Assembly: GCA_015075725.1 (NCBI GenBank)
Contig: JABTTV010000001.1
Coordinates: 1,550,001 to 1,614,000 of the forward strand
DNA length: 64,000 nt
Direction of reading: 5' to 3'
Source: Anaerolineales bacterium
GTDB taxonomy: Bacteria; Chloroflexota; Anaerolineae; Anaerolineales; Villigracilaceae
Shown: one piece after another, positions 47,494 to 56,142 of the stretch
Layout: the number at the start of each line of letters is the position of its first letter
How positions within the stretch are numbered: position 1 is the stretch's first letter
Made by a program: the position numbers and the translations under genes
The notes under the pieces: generated by a model
What the model was told of the DNA's origin: nothing
The model's input: only the letters and a program-made list of their open reading frames with translations
The model's database searches: none

Positions 47494-48459
47494 ATGAAAA
47501 CATGGAATTGCAAGTATCTATGGATTGGCTTTGCGCTTCTCATCGGTGTTACGGGGTTTTTTGTAATAATTGGAATTCAGCCAAAGTCCAGTTTGCTCGA
47601 TCCTGAAATAAAACTTGTGCGTAAGTTTGCCGTCGTCAACGACCCCGTCCTGGCGGAGATGCTGGAGCGAAGCGTCGTGTTCATCCCTGCAGGCAATTTC
47701 ATCCGTGGTAATGACGCGGGAAATTACAATGAGGGTCCATTACAGACAGTTTATCTGGATGCGTTCGAGATCGACCGCTTTGAAGTGACGAACATCCAAT
47801 ACAGCCGATTTTTGTTGGCGACAGACAACAAACCTCCACCGTATTGGACGGGCGGCGCCTATCCATCCGGTCAGGCAGACAATCCGGTTGTTGGTATCAG
47901 TTGGGAAGATGCAAATGAATATTGCACCTGGGTGGGAAAGCGCATGCCGACCGAAGCCGAATGGGAAAAGGCTTGCCGCGGCCCGGATGGAAATCTATAC
48001 CCATGGGGAAACAGGTGGAATCGGCAACTCGCCAATGTGGATCATTGGACTTCGCCTCTTACCCAGCCGGAGCGGGACGGGTCGCCCACGGCTTGGGCGA
48101 ACGCCTGGAATTTGTTGCAAGCCACTCCTGGCGTTGATCAATTGGGTTTACGTCCCATCGGTTCATACCCGGCTGGCGCCAGTTACTATGGAGTCATGGA
48201 TATGGTCGGCAATGTCTCAGAATGGGTTTATGACTGGTACAACTGGGGTGATTATTCCCAATTGCCTGCGAGGAATCCCGTCAATTTGGAGCCGGAGTGG
48301 AATCACGTCATACGCGGAAGTGCCTGGCACGACCCTGCAGCGGACTTGGACCAGGTCGCGGTATCGAGTCTCTGTTCCACGCGGAGTTCTGCGCATTCTA
48401 TTTCTGAACCGCGTACCGGGTTCCGATGCGCTCGATCCGTTAATGTAGAAGGCAACTGA
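47494..48459 (+). CDS. Formylglycine-generating-enzyme (SUMF1) family protein with N-terminal anchor
   Basis: This 321-residue protein has one N-terminal hydrophobic helix (WIGFALLIGVTGFFVIIGI), then the FGE-sulfatase domain. It starts VVFIPAGNFIRGND and continues with FEIDRFEVTNIQYSRFL, PVVGISWEDANEYCTWVGKR, MPTEAEWEKACRG, MVGNVSEWVYDW, VIRGSAWHD and the closing TGFRCAR. True FGE enzymes oxidise a sulfatase cysteine using copper bound by two cysteines; that pair is not evident here, so it may be a binding protein with the same fold. AGGAGGAG precedes the ATG. Confidence 0.85.
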   Translation: MKTWNCKYLWIGFALLIGVTGFFVIIGIQPKSSLLDPEIKLVRKFAVVNDPVLAEMLERSVVFIPAGNFIRGNDAGNYNEGPLQTVYLDAFEIDRFEVTNIQYSRFLLATDNKPPPYWTGGAYPSGQADNPVVGISWEDANEYCTWVGKRMPTEAEWEKACRGPDGNLYPWGNRWNRQLANVDHWTSPLTQPERDGSPTAWANAWNLLQATPGVDQLGLRPIGSYPAGASYYGVMDMVGNVSEWVYDWYNWGDYSQLPARNPVNLEPEWNHVIRGSAWHDPAADLDQVAVSSLCSTRSSAHSISEPRTGFRCARSVNVEGN

Positions 48460-48500
48460 GAGGATTGGCATCGCCGACACTGCGATGATCTTTTTCGAGA

Positions 48501-49718
48501 TCATGTCATCTGCCCCGGACGCGGCGTCACCACCCCGCCTTTCACGTCCCAGACCTCGGCATTTGCCGTGAATTCATGCGAGAAGAGAGAAAGGTCGGTT
48601 GTGGTAAATAAAACCTGTTGGTCCCTGCCCACATATGTCAATAGGTCGCTGCGGCGTGAGGAATCAAGTTCCGCCATCACCTCATCGAGCAGAATGACCG
48701 GATACTCCCCGGTACGTTCCTTCATCCATTCGACCTCGGCAAGTTTCAACGCCAAAAGCGTGGTGCGCACCTGCCCGCGCGAGCCGTAATCGCTTACATC
48801 CGCTTTGTTGATGATGAACCGCAGATCGTCACGGTGCGGACCGATGGTGGTCATGCCGCGCGCGATCTCTTCACCGCGAATTTGTTTTAGCCTTGCGAAA
48901 AAACCTTCTTGAATCTCTTTGAGGTTGAGCGACGTGCGGTCGATGGAAGTATCGATCTTCAACCCCAATTGACCTTCTGGCTTGGGGAGGGGGTCGTAAG
49001 CGGGTTCGTAGGCGAGGCGAAGAATCTCGGACCCGCGAGTCAGTTCGTGATGCACGCGCGCGGCGAACCGTTCGATCTCATGGATCGCCTGTATGCGACG
49101 TTGAATGATTCGCGCGCCAACTCCCGCCAGCGCTTCATCCCAGACTTCCAGCTGGTCGCTGTTCCCTGCGCCTTCGTTCAACGCCTTGAGCAGTGCGTTG
49201 CGCTGGGTCAACGCCTGCGAATACTCGCCCAAATCCCGCGCATAAGAGGGGAGCGTCTGTGATAGCGCAAGGTTGAGATAACGACGCCTGTCCTCGGGTC
49301 CGCCTTCGATGATCTGCGACATTTGCGGAGCGAAGATGACAGCATTGAAATGCCCGATCACATCATTGACCTGCCGCCTGCCGCCGTCGAGCAATATCTC
49401 TTTGCGAAGCCGCTGCCCGTTCGCGCCGGTCGGTTCGAGGATCAGCCTTGTTTCAAGACGGTGTTTTGTCTTTCCGCGTTGATAATCCGCCACGAGCCGA
49501 GTCACTGCCAGGGGTTTTCTTGCTTCGTGAAAGTTGACGATCTGCCTGTCTGCATGGGTCTGGAACGATGTGAACGCCGCAAGAAAATAGATCGCTTCGA
49601 GCACGGATGTTTTTCCCTGTGCATTGCCACCCGTCAACACCAAAGCCCGCCGTGGGAGTTCTGCATCCAGGCGGGTAAGACTGCGGAAGTTGGTGAGGGA
49701 GAGGTGTTTTAATTGCAT
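48501..49718 (-). CDS. recF: DNA replication and repair protein RecF
   Basis: This 405-residue SMC-like ATPase has Walker A GGNAQGKTS at 30-38 and FAPQMSQIIEGGPEDRRRYL. The signature region is YGSRGQVRTTLLALKLAE and the Walker B is VILLDEVMAELDSSRR. RecF binds double-stranded DNA next to gaps and helps RecOR load RecA. Length is a little above the usual 360-375. ATG 49718 is used; the frame to 49766 runs through a palindrome. In many bacteria recF adjoins dnaA-dnaN; here neighbours are def and an FGE-like gene, so the classic order is broken. Confidence 0.92.
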   Translation of the reverse strand: MQLKHLSLTNFRSLTRLDAELPRRALVLTGGNAQGKTSVLEAIYFLAAFTSFQTHADRQIVNFHEARKPLAVTRLVADYQRGKTKHRLETRLILEPTGANGQRLRKEILLDGGRRQVNDVIGHFNAVIFAPQMSQIIEGGPEDRRRYLNLALSQTLPSYARDLGEYSQALTQRNALLKALNEGAGNSDQLEVWDEALAGVGARIIQRRIQAIHEIERFAARVHHELTRGSEILRLAYEPAYDPLPKPEGQLGLKIDTSIDRTSLNLKEIQEGFFARLKQIRGEEIARGMTTIGPHRDDLRFIINKADVSDYGSRGQVRTTLLALKLAEVEWMKERTGEYPVILLDEVMAELDSSRRSDLLTYVGRDQQVLFTTTDLSLFSHEFTANAEVWDVKGGVVTPRPGQMT

Positions 49719-49719
49719 G

Positions 49720-49766
49720 TTGAAAGTCGAAGGTTGCAGGTGTAAGTCAAAACCTTCGACTTTCAA
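49720..49766. repeat. Long inverted repeat upstream of recF
   Basis: TTGAAAGTCGAAGGTT and AACCTTCGACTTTCAA are perfect 16-base arms around a 15-base loop. It fills nearly all the gap between def and recF. Confidence 0.9.
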
Positions 49767-49781
49767 CCTTCGAACCGTAAC

Positions 49782-50315
49782 TTAATCCAGCGGTATTTCT
49801 TCTTCTTCCTCGCTCGGCTTCCACACGCGGGCGGCGCGGTCGGTGAAGAGTACTCCGTTCAGGTGATCGATCTCATGCTGAAAGATGCGTGCCATCCACC
49901 CGTCCACTTTGTGTTTGACGGGTTTGCCGTGCCGGTTGAATGCGCGAACCTGAATCGATTCATGGCGTTCCACTTCGCCGACCAATCCCGGAATGGATAG
50001 GCAGCCTTCGATTCCCATCACCTTCTCCTCCGACGCCTTGATGATCTCTGGATTGATCAGCACATAAAGTTTTTTCGGGGGCGGGGGGGCATCTTCCTTC
50101 GGTTCCCCTTCATCTTCGTGTTCACCGTATTCGACCACCGCAAGTTGCATGGGCAGGTTGATTTGCGGCGCGGCAAGCCCCACACCGGGAGCCTCGCGCA
50201 TGGTCTCGACCATATCGTCTATAAGGGACTGCAGGTCCCTGTCGAATTTAGTGACAGGCTTTGCCTTTTTTCGCAGGATGGGTTCAGGCAGATGAATAAT
50301 TTGTCTTAATGTCAT
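49782..50315 (-). CDS. def: Peptide deformylase
   Basis: This 177-residue enzyme has all three PDF motifs: GVGLAAPQ (44-51), EGCLS with metal ligand Cys105, and QHEIDH with His147, Glu148 and His151. It removes the formyl group from new proteins at the ribosome exit. An acidic and proline-rich insert at about residues 64-80 (EHEDEGEPKEDAPPPP) lengthens the loop between motifs 1 and 2, an unusual feature. The acidic tail (EEEEEIPLD) is also extended. It follows the PH-domain gene by 22 bases. Confidence 0.95.
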   Translation of the reverse strand: MTLRQIIHLPEPILRKKAKPVTKFDRDLQSLIDDMVETMREAPGVGLAAPQINLPMQLAVVEYGEHEDEGEPKEDAPPPPKKLYVLINPEIIKASEEKVMGIEGCLSIPGLVGEVERHESIQVRAFNRHGKPVKHKVDGWMARIFQHEIDHLNGVLFTDRAARVWKPSEEEEEIPLD

Positions 50316-50337
50316 TCAGGCTAATTCCTTTGGTGGT

Positions 50338-52164
50338 CTAAAACTCGCCGGGCTGGGGTTGTTCACCGAGGTCGTTCTCTCCGCCGAGTCCATCGTCCCC
50401 GCCCAGCGGAAGATCATCCAGGTCCTGTCCCGCCGCGGCAAACGGATTCGTGGATTCGGTGTCATCTGGAGCCGTGATCGGTTTGTTGAACTCGTTGATA
50501 TGTTTGTGATACGCGGCGATCCAGGTGGCGAAGCGTTCGCGGTCGGCGCTGCCGGCATCCTCGCCTTTTTTTGCGATACGCGCTGCGCGCCTGCGGTTGA
50601 TATCCGCCTGAACGGCGGCGGGGTCTATCACGTCTTCGAATGCCAACTGCGTTCCGCCGACCGTGATCTTCACCGTTCCGTAGTTGAACAAGTTGGCGAT
50701 GATCCCATCTCGTGAGTATGAAGTGCTTAGGATATTTTCGATCTGGGCTGAGCGGCGTTCCTCCGTGCCGAAGGGTTTGCGGTCGATGTCGAAGATCTCG
50801 TCGTTGGTCACCATGAAGATGTCGTTCTTCCAGTCTGTGAATTCATACCAGAGCCAGATCCCGATGGGAAGGAAGAAAACCATCAGAAACGCAATAATTC
50901 CATCAGGCGCGGGGATTCCGATCGCATTGATATGAAAGACCGTATCGGCTGGGTCGGGCGAAGCGGCGAGCAGGTAGATTCGCCAGCCAAGCAAGCCCAG
51001 GTTTAAAAAGAAGAGTCCGATCGGTCTCCAAGCCTCTCGAAACAGCACAAACCAATGTTTGTGGTAGATGACCTTCCCGGCTTCTTCGATCCGTAATTGA
51101 AAAAAGTTTTGCAACGCCAGAATCCACAATGGAGTCTTCAACGCCTTTTCCTCATCCAGGGGCACAATGGGAGAAAGTTCCACCTGCGGACGTTTCGGCA
51201 GGGGAAGACCCAATTTCTGCTTGATCGTATCCTTCATCACATCCATCTGGCTGCGTGAAGTGATGGCTTTGGTGCGCTCCCAATATTCGCGGATCATGTC
51301 CGCGGCTTGCACGGGGTGATCCACGTGGTCAAATTCGACTTTCCCGACGAAGGTGCGCACGATGACGTTGCCGTACTTCAAGATGCGCCCCAGTGTATCC
51401 GTTTCCACGCCAACCGATAAGATGGTGCCAAGCGGCGCCTCTTCGCGGCTGTCATGCAGTCCGATCACTTTTTCCAACCAGATTACGCGCTGGTTGGTGA
51501 CTATGAAATAATCGTTGCTCCAATCGATGGCGCGCCAGATGCCCCAGAAGAAAACGCCGAGCGCTGCCGCCCATCCCACCGCCTGCGGGATTGCCGAATT
51601 GAGAACAACGCCGGATGCGACCATTCCCAGCGAAAACAGCATGGATAACACCGGAGCAATCAACGTCTGAAACAGCCGAATCTTATGCCGCCGGGCGATG
51701 AAGTAAATAACCTCATTCTTGCCCAGCCATTTGAAGTTGGTGGACCGTGCCAACCTGCGGCTCTTGATCGTGACCTGAAAGTTCGGCCTGAGTTTTTCGT
51801 ATTGATTCAACAGGAAATCGAAACCGTGACGGGAGAGGAACAGCAACTCAGTATTATCTTCCGCCGTGACGGTGGCGGAGCGATTGCGGTTTTCGAAGAG
51901 TGCCTCTTCGCCGAAGTAATCCCCACCGTAAAGGACGCCGATCCGTCGCTCACCCTTCTCTCCAGCGGGTATCGTGACTTTAACCTTTCCTCTGAAGATC
52001 ATGTAAAAACCATCCGGCGGATCTGTGCGTTTGAAGATCACCGTCCCGGCGGGGGCGGTCCGGTCTTCAAGTTTGGTGGCAATGTCGGCCAGCTGATCCT
52101 GATCCAACCCGTTGAAGAGGTGAATCTTATCGAGCAGGATGACGCGCGCTTGGATATCGCTCAC
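50338..52164 (-). CDS. Cyclic-nucleotide-binding domain plus tandem bacterial PH-domain membrane protein
   Basis: This 608-residue protein begins with a cNMP-binding domain (about 12-130, with GDYFGEEALFENRNRSATV as the phosphate-binding cassette). Then come two copies of a unit made of paired transmembrane helices and a bPH2 domain: DYFIVTNQRVIWLEKV near residues 228-243 and DIFMVTNDEIFDIDRKPFG near 465-483. The C-terminal 70 residues are acidic and probably disordered. It likely binds a nucleotide second messenger at the membrane; its output is unknown. No cyclase is certain in the window except the diverged DUF2652 gene. Confidence 0.82.
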   Translation of the reverse strand: MSDIQARVILLDKIHLFNGLDQDQLADIATKLEDRTAPAGTVIFKRTDPPDGFYMIFRGKVKVTIPAGEKGERRIGVLYGGDYFGEEALFENRNRSATVTAEDNTELLFLSRHGFDFLLNQYEKLRPNFQVTIKSRRLARSTNFKWLGKNEVIYFIARRHKIRLFQTLIAPVLSMLFSLGMVASGVVLNSAIPQAVGWAAALGVFFWGIWRAIDWSNDYFIVTNQRVIWLEKVIGLHDSREEAPLGTILSVGVETDTLGRILKYGNVIVRTFVGKVEFDHVDHPVQAADMIREYWERTKAITSRSQMDVMKDTIKQKLGLPLPKRPQVELSPIVPLDEEKALKTPLWILALQNFFQLRIEEAGKVIYHKHWFVLFREAWRPIGLFFLNLGLLGWRIYLLAASPDPADTVFHINAIGIPAPDGIIAFLMVFFLPIGIWLWYEFTDWKNDIFMVTNDEIFDIDRKPFGTEERRSAQIENILSTSYSRDGIIANLFNYGTVKITVGGTQLAFEDVIDPAAVQADINRRRAARIAKKGEDAGSADRERFATWIAAYHKHINEFNKPITAPDDTESTNPFAAAGQDLDDLPLGGDDGLGGENDLGEQPQPGEF

Positions 52165-52176
52165 GATTTGATTCTA

Positions 52177-52680
52177 TCAAACTTCGCGCACAATGGCGCA
52201 GCCGTAGGCGGGGGATTCCTTCAGCGGGGGTAAATGCCCCTCGAGCAGCGACTCAACCGCCTCGTCCAGAAAGAAGCGTGTTGGTTTTCGCTGCCGGAAG
52301 GTTACGTCATCCACCGAACCACGGTAGCGAAGGATTCCATCCCGGTCGATGACGAAGACATGCGGAGTGGTCTGCGCGCCGAAGAGGTCCGCAACGCGGC
52401 AATCCGCATCATTCAGGACCAGTGGCAGTCGGCGGCTTTCAGCGGCATCTTTCAACGCCTCGAGCGACTCGTTGCGGTTCGACGCGATGCTCAGCATGGC
52501 CACATCGTCCTGCCACTGCACGAACATGGACAGGATGGCTTTGTCCGTTCGTTCCGAATGCGGACATTCGCACGACCAAAAGTTGACAATGACGATCTTT
52601 CCACGATGGTTCGATAGTCTGTGACTGATGCCGTTGAGATCGGACAATTCAAAATCGGGGACGGGTTGGTTGATTTCCAT
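52177..52680 (-). CDS. Thioredoxin-fold redoxin (AhpC/TSA-TlpA-like)
   Basis: This 167-residue protein has DFELSDLNGISHRLSNHRGK and IVIVNFWSCECPHSERTD, where the CxC-Pro site replaces the usual CxxC. GAQTTPHVFVIDRDGILRYR holds the cis-proline (TTPH). It could be a cytosolic thiol oxidoreductase or peroxidase. The Cys33-x-Cys35-Pro arrangement is unusual, so the mechanism cannot be fixed. No signal peptide is present. It lies just upstream of the PH-domain gene on the same strand. Confidence 0.82.
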   Translation of the reverse strand: MEINQPVPDFELSDLNGISHRLSNHRGKIVIVNFWSCECPHSERTDKAILSMFVQWQDDVAMLSIASNRNESLEALKDAAESRRLPLVLNDADCRVADLFGAQTTPHVFVIDRDGILRYRGSVDDVTFRQRKPTRFFLDEAVESLLEGHLPPLKESPAYGCAIVREV

Positions 52681-52764
52681 GGGGAGTGCGCTTTCGAGAT
52701 TCGAAAAATGCTTACGATATAATTGAATAACCCCAGATCATAATGGAACTATCCGGAAGTTTAC

Positions 52765-54246
52765 ATGATTAAGAACGAACGCCGCATCCATTGGCAGGAT
52801 ATTGCCTTTTTGTTCCTTGCCGTTGTTTATCTCCTTGCCGGGGTTTCCCTGACTCCCTTCCACGGAGATGAGTCGGCATACATTTGGTTGAGTGAAGATT
52901 ACGACCGGGTTGTGAAAAACCGGGATTTCGAAAAGGTGCTCTACACCCCGGAGGGAAATCCAAAACAATATTTGCGGTTGACCACCGGCTCGGTCCTTTC
53001 CTATTCCATCGGCTTTTTGCGGGATGTCACCGATAACGACGACCCGATCGAGAAGTGGTTATGGGGCGAATCCTGGGAGGAAAACATCCAAATGGGAAAG
53101 ATGCCGGCACCGCGCCTTTTAGCCATGGGGCGGGGGATTTCAGCCGTGATGGGTGCCATTAGTATAATTCTATTCTTCCTTGCAGCGTTCAAACTATCTT
53201 CATCGCGCCTGGCTGCATGGTGCGCGACTTTGGTATTTGCCACACAAGGCGCAGTCCTTGTGAATATCCGCCGCGCGATGCAGGAGGGTCCGAAGTTTCT
53301 CTTTCTACTTTTTACGGTCTATCTCTCATTGTTCGTGCTACAAAACCTTCAGGCGTTGAAAATACGCTGGCAGACGTATGCCCTCCTGGGGCTTACAAGC
53401 GGACTTACCCTTGCCGCCAAGCAGGATACCGCTCCGATGCTGGTCGCGATCTATTTTGCGCTCGGGCTTCTTCCGGTCTGGAATAAAGCGGGAATCCGAT
53501 TCCTCCTGATAAATTCCCTTTACCTGTTTGCCGCCACTTGCATTGCCTATGCCCTCTTCCTGTTGTTCATGCCCGTCTTTTGGGATTGGTGGGAAACAGC
53601 GTTCACGTTAATCGGTTTTTCCATCATCCTTTTTCAATTGCCTGTTCTGAAATCGGAGCGAATGGCTGTTCCATTTGCCCTTGTTGGGTTCATTCTTATG
53701 GCGGGGATAGCCGTTAAATCTCCATTGCTATGGCGGGACATCCCAACACCGGTGCTTGCCATGCTCGAAACCAGAGAGGGCGTTGTCTCCGGGCAAAGCG
53801 CGTTCATCGGCGATGCAAACCAGTTCGACGCCGGGACCAAAAGGAACCGATTGGGCTTCCTGATTGAAAACACCATTTCATCGGATGTCATGTACATGGA
53901 GACGGCGAGCTTCGACGTCCCGCCTTTTCATGAGCAGATAAATACATACGAACATTCGGGATTAGGCGGACGGATTGGGTCGCTTTTGATCGACGGAATC
54001 ATTGCAGCGCTGGCTATCCTTGGCGGATGGGTTCTGCTTATAAAGTTCACAGGGGAGGGATTTTTCATCCATTCGCTTTTCTTTGTTTCCGCTGTCCTGC
54101 TGTTCTTCTTGATCTCTCTTTCCTGGCAAAGATATTTCCTGATCTTGCAGATTCCCTATTCACTCCTGGTCGGGTTTGGAGCAAATCGGATGTGGCTTTG
54201 GTTGAGCGATATTGCAAAACAGAAACGCGGCTGGTTGAGACAATGA
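52765..54246 (+). CDS. GT39-like membrane glycosyltransferase
   Basis: This 493-residue multi-pass protein has its first helix at about 12-30, followed by the extracytoplasmic acidic motif PFHGDESAYIW. Roughly ten further helices follow. In GT-C enzymes of the PMT/ArnT type an Asp-Glu at that position is catalytic and the sugar comes from a polyprenyl phosphate donor. Residues about 335-400 form a larger outside loop with MYMETASFDVPPFHEQ. The DPM1-like protein at 27123 could supply its donor, which is inference. Confidence 0.78.
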   Translation: MIKNERRIHWQDIAFLFLAVVYLLAGVSLTPFHGDESAYIWLSEDYDRVVKNRDFEKVLYTPEGNPKQYLRLTTGSVLSYSIGFLRDVTDNDDPIEKWLWGESWEENIQMGKMPAPRLLAMGRGISAVMGAISIILFFLAAFKLSSSRLAAWCATLVFATQGAVLVNIRRAMQEGPKFLFLLFTVYLSLFVLQNLQALKIRWQTYALLGLTSGLTLAAKQDTAPMLVAIYFALGLLPVWNKAGIRFLLINSLYLFAATCIAYALFLLFMPVFWDWWETAFTLIGFSIILFQLPVLKSERMAVPFALVGFILMAGIAVKSPLLWRDIPTPVLAMLETREGVVSGQSAFIGDANQFDAGTKRNRLGFLIENTISSDVMYMETASFDVPPFHEQINTYEHSGLGGRIGSLLIDGIIAALAILGGWVLLIKFTGEGFFIHSLFFVSAVLLFFLISLSWQRYFLILQIPYSLLVGFGANRMWLWLSDIAKQKRGWLRQ

Positions 54247-54275
54247 TTCGAACGTTGGGGATCATCCGGCCTTGG

Positions 54276-55163
54276 TCAATCCAAAATCCCAATCCCCGCT
54301 AACTTCTCGACCACACCCACCACTGCAGAGTTGTCCAACTCGCCCATGCCAAGGCTGATCATCTGCTCGAAGAGCTTTGTATGTTCCTCCGCCGATGAGA
54401 CGGGGATATCGTATTCCGTTGCCGTGTCGAGCACGATCCTTAAATCCTTCAATTGCATGTGTGCCTTGAAACCCGGATTGCGATTGCCGTCGAATAAACG
54501 CGGCGGCTTGACATCGAGAGTCCAGCACTGAGCCGCACCGCCTTTGATGGCATCCACCACCTTGCGCGGATCGACACCGGCTTTCTTCGAGAAGACCAGC
54601 AATTCTCCCATTGCCACCATCTGCGCCGCAACCATGATCTGATTCGCCGCCTTTGCCACCTGACCGGCTCCCGCTTCGCCAACGTGTGTCACGGTTTTAC
54701 CCATCGCCTGGAAGACAGGCATTACTTTTTCCAGAGCCTCGGCATCGCCACCAACCATGACGGTCAGTGTGGCGTTCTTCGCGCCGATATCCCCGCCAGA
54801 GACGGGCGCATCGAGGGAGAGAATCCCCTTTTCTTTTAACTTCTCGGCGATCATGCGTGCCGTTGCCGGTTTGATCGTCGAGTTATCCACGAATATCAAG
54901 CCGTGATGTGCGCCTGCGATGATGCCATTTTCGCCGAGAGCCACCTTTTCGACATCGGGCGAATCGGGCAGGTTCGTAAAGACGATATCCACCTGTTCGG
55001 CAACTTCTTTTGGCGAGGTCGCAGGAACAGCTCCCTCGGCGGCCAATTCATCCACAGCAGCGCGTGAACGATTGTGAACAAAGATGGGATATCCCGCTTT
55101 CATAATATTCCGCGCGATGGACTTGCCCATTAATCCCAAACCGATATAGCCAACTCTTAACAT
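54276..55163 (-). CDS. NAD(P)-dependent beta-hydroxyacid dehydrogenase (GarR/3-hydroxyisobutyrate type)
   Basis: This 295-residue protein has RVGYIGLGLMGKSIARNIMK (dinucleotide motif), DAPVSGGDIGAKNATLTVMV (substrate-binding DxxVSGG), and the catalytic Lys in AGQVAKAANQIMVAAQM. A late KDLRIVLDTATEYDIP segment completes the family pattern. It oxidises or reduces a beta-hydroxy acid such as tartronate semialdehyde or 3-hydroxyisobutyrate. The precise substrate is not determined by sequence. It is convergent with the GT39-like gene, with 29 bases between. Confidence 0.92.
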   Translation of the reverse strand: MLRVGYIGLGLMGKSIARNIMKAGYPIFVHNRSRAAVDELAAEGAVPATSPKEVAEQVDIVFTNLPDSPDVEKVALGENGIIAGAHHGLIFVDNSTIKPATARMIAEKLKEKGILSLDAPVSGGDIGAKNATLTVMVGGDAEALEKVMPVFQAMGKTVTHVGEAGAGQVAKAANQIMVAAQMVAMGELLVFSKKAGVDPRKVVDAIKGGAAQCWTLDVKPPRLFDGNRNPGFKAHMQLKDLRIVLDTATEYDIPVSSAEEHTKLFEQMISLGMGELDNSAVVGVVEKLAGIGILD

Positions 55164-55251
55164 GAAGAGACTCCTTGAGTGAGGTTGGGGGGATTATAAG
55201 CCCCAGCCTTCCCTTAATACGACGGTTATTTGGTGGAGCACAGGGTGAGAT

Positions 55252-55285
55252 GCAAAAAGCCTGCCCCTTTGCAGGGACAGGCTTC
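55252..55285 (-). terminator. Terminator after the SIMPL gene
   Basis: On the minus strand AAGCCTG-TCCC and GGGG-CAGGCTT pair around a short loop and are followed by TTTTT. It lies 20 bases past the SIMPL stop codon. Confidence 0.8.
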
Positions 55286-55304
55286 AAGTCCGGAAAGATG
55301 CGGG

Positions 55305-56027
55305 TTACTTGACGGTGTATGTCATGTTGACGGTCACTGTCACCGCCAGTTGACCGGGCTGGATCGGCACAGCCGCCTCCGCTCCGCCGCCGCCGCCGCC
55401 CTTGCCGCCATAGAAATAGGGCGATGCGCCGCTTTCGTAGTAACTGATTTTTTGGACCTCAACCAGCGAGAGCCCTGCAACCTCCGCCAGGTCCTGTGCT
55501 TGTTTCTTGGCTTCCTCGACCGCCAGAGAACGCGCTTCCTCGTTGGCTTCGGCTTTATCCTCAACATCGAACTGGATGCTGTAAATGCTGTTCGCGCCCG
55601 CGCTGATTGCGGCGTCGAGCAGGTCGCCCAGTTTGTCGATGTCGCGGACGGTCACATACACAGTGTTATCCACCGAATAGTTGGAACCCTTGACCTGACC
55701 GAATTCATCGTACTGCGGATTCGACCAGATGCTGAAATTCGTGGTTCGGATGTCCTTCTCCGCCACGCCGAAATCCCTGATCGCCTGGATGACCGCAGTG
55801 GTCTGTTCCTTATTGATCGAAACCGCTTCGGCGGCATTCTCGCGCTGGGTATTCACGCCGATGTTGATGTAAACGATGTCGGGGGTGAGATACACGACAC
55901 CCACGCCGCTCACGTCCAATGTCCGCAGGTTCTCCGGCGCTGCCTGGTTGATGGTGGTCGGTCCGCAGGCGCTCAGAACGAGAGCCAGGACCGCCAGAAC
56001 AGCAAAAGAAAAATATTTGGTACGCAT
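55305..56027 (-). CDS. SIMPL-domain lipoprotein
   Basis: This 240-residue protein has a lipoprotein signal (FAVLAVLALVLSACG, lipobox LSAC). The SIMPL/DUF541 domain follows: LDVSGVGVVYLTPDIVYINI, TTAVIQAIRDFGVAEKDIRT, NYSVDNTVYVTVRDIDKLGD and EEAKKQAQDLAEVAGLSLVE. A glycine run (GGKGGGGGGAEAA) precedes the last strand. The domain occurs in periplasmic or surface proteins of unknown action. AAGGAGACAACA precedes ATG 56027; the frame to 56093 is not needed. It is divergent from the nurA gene. Confidence 0.88.
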   Translation of the reverse strand: MRTKYFSFAVLAVLALVLSACGPTTINQAAPENLRTLDVSGVGVVYLTPDIVYINIGVNTQRENAAEAVSINKEQTTAVIQAIRDFGVAEKDIRTTNFSIWSNPQYDEFGQVKGSNYSVDNTVYVTVRDIDKLGDLLDAAISAGANSIYSIQFDVEDKAEANEEARSLAVEEAKKQAQDLAEVAGLSLVEVQKISYYESGASPYFYGGKGGGGGGAEAAVPIQPGQLAVTVTVNMTYTVK

Positions 56028-56142
56028 TGTTGTCTCCTTTATACTTATATTATGCACCATAAAGACGCTTCCATCCCGAAAATGTTCCCGCACATGTCCT
56101 TGAATTTTGCCCCATTAAGGGCTAAAATTGCACAAATGTTCT

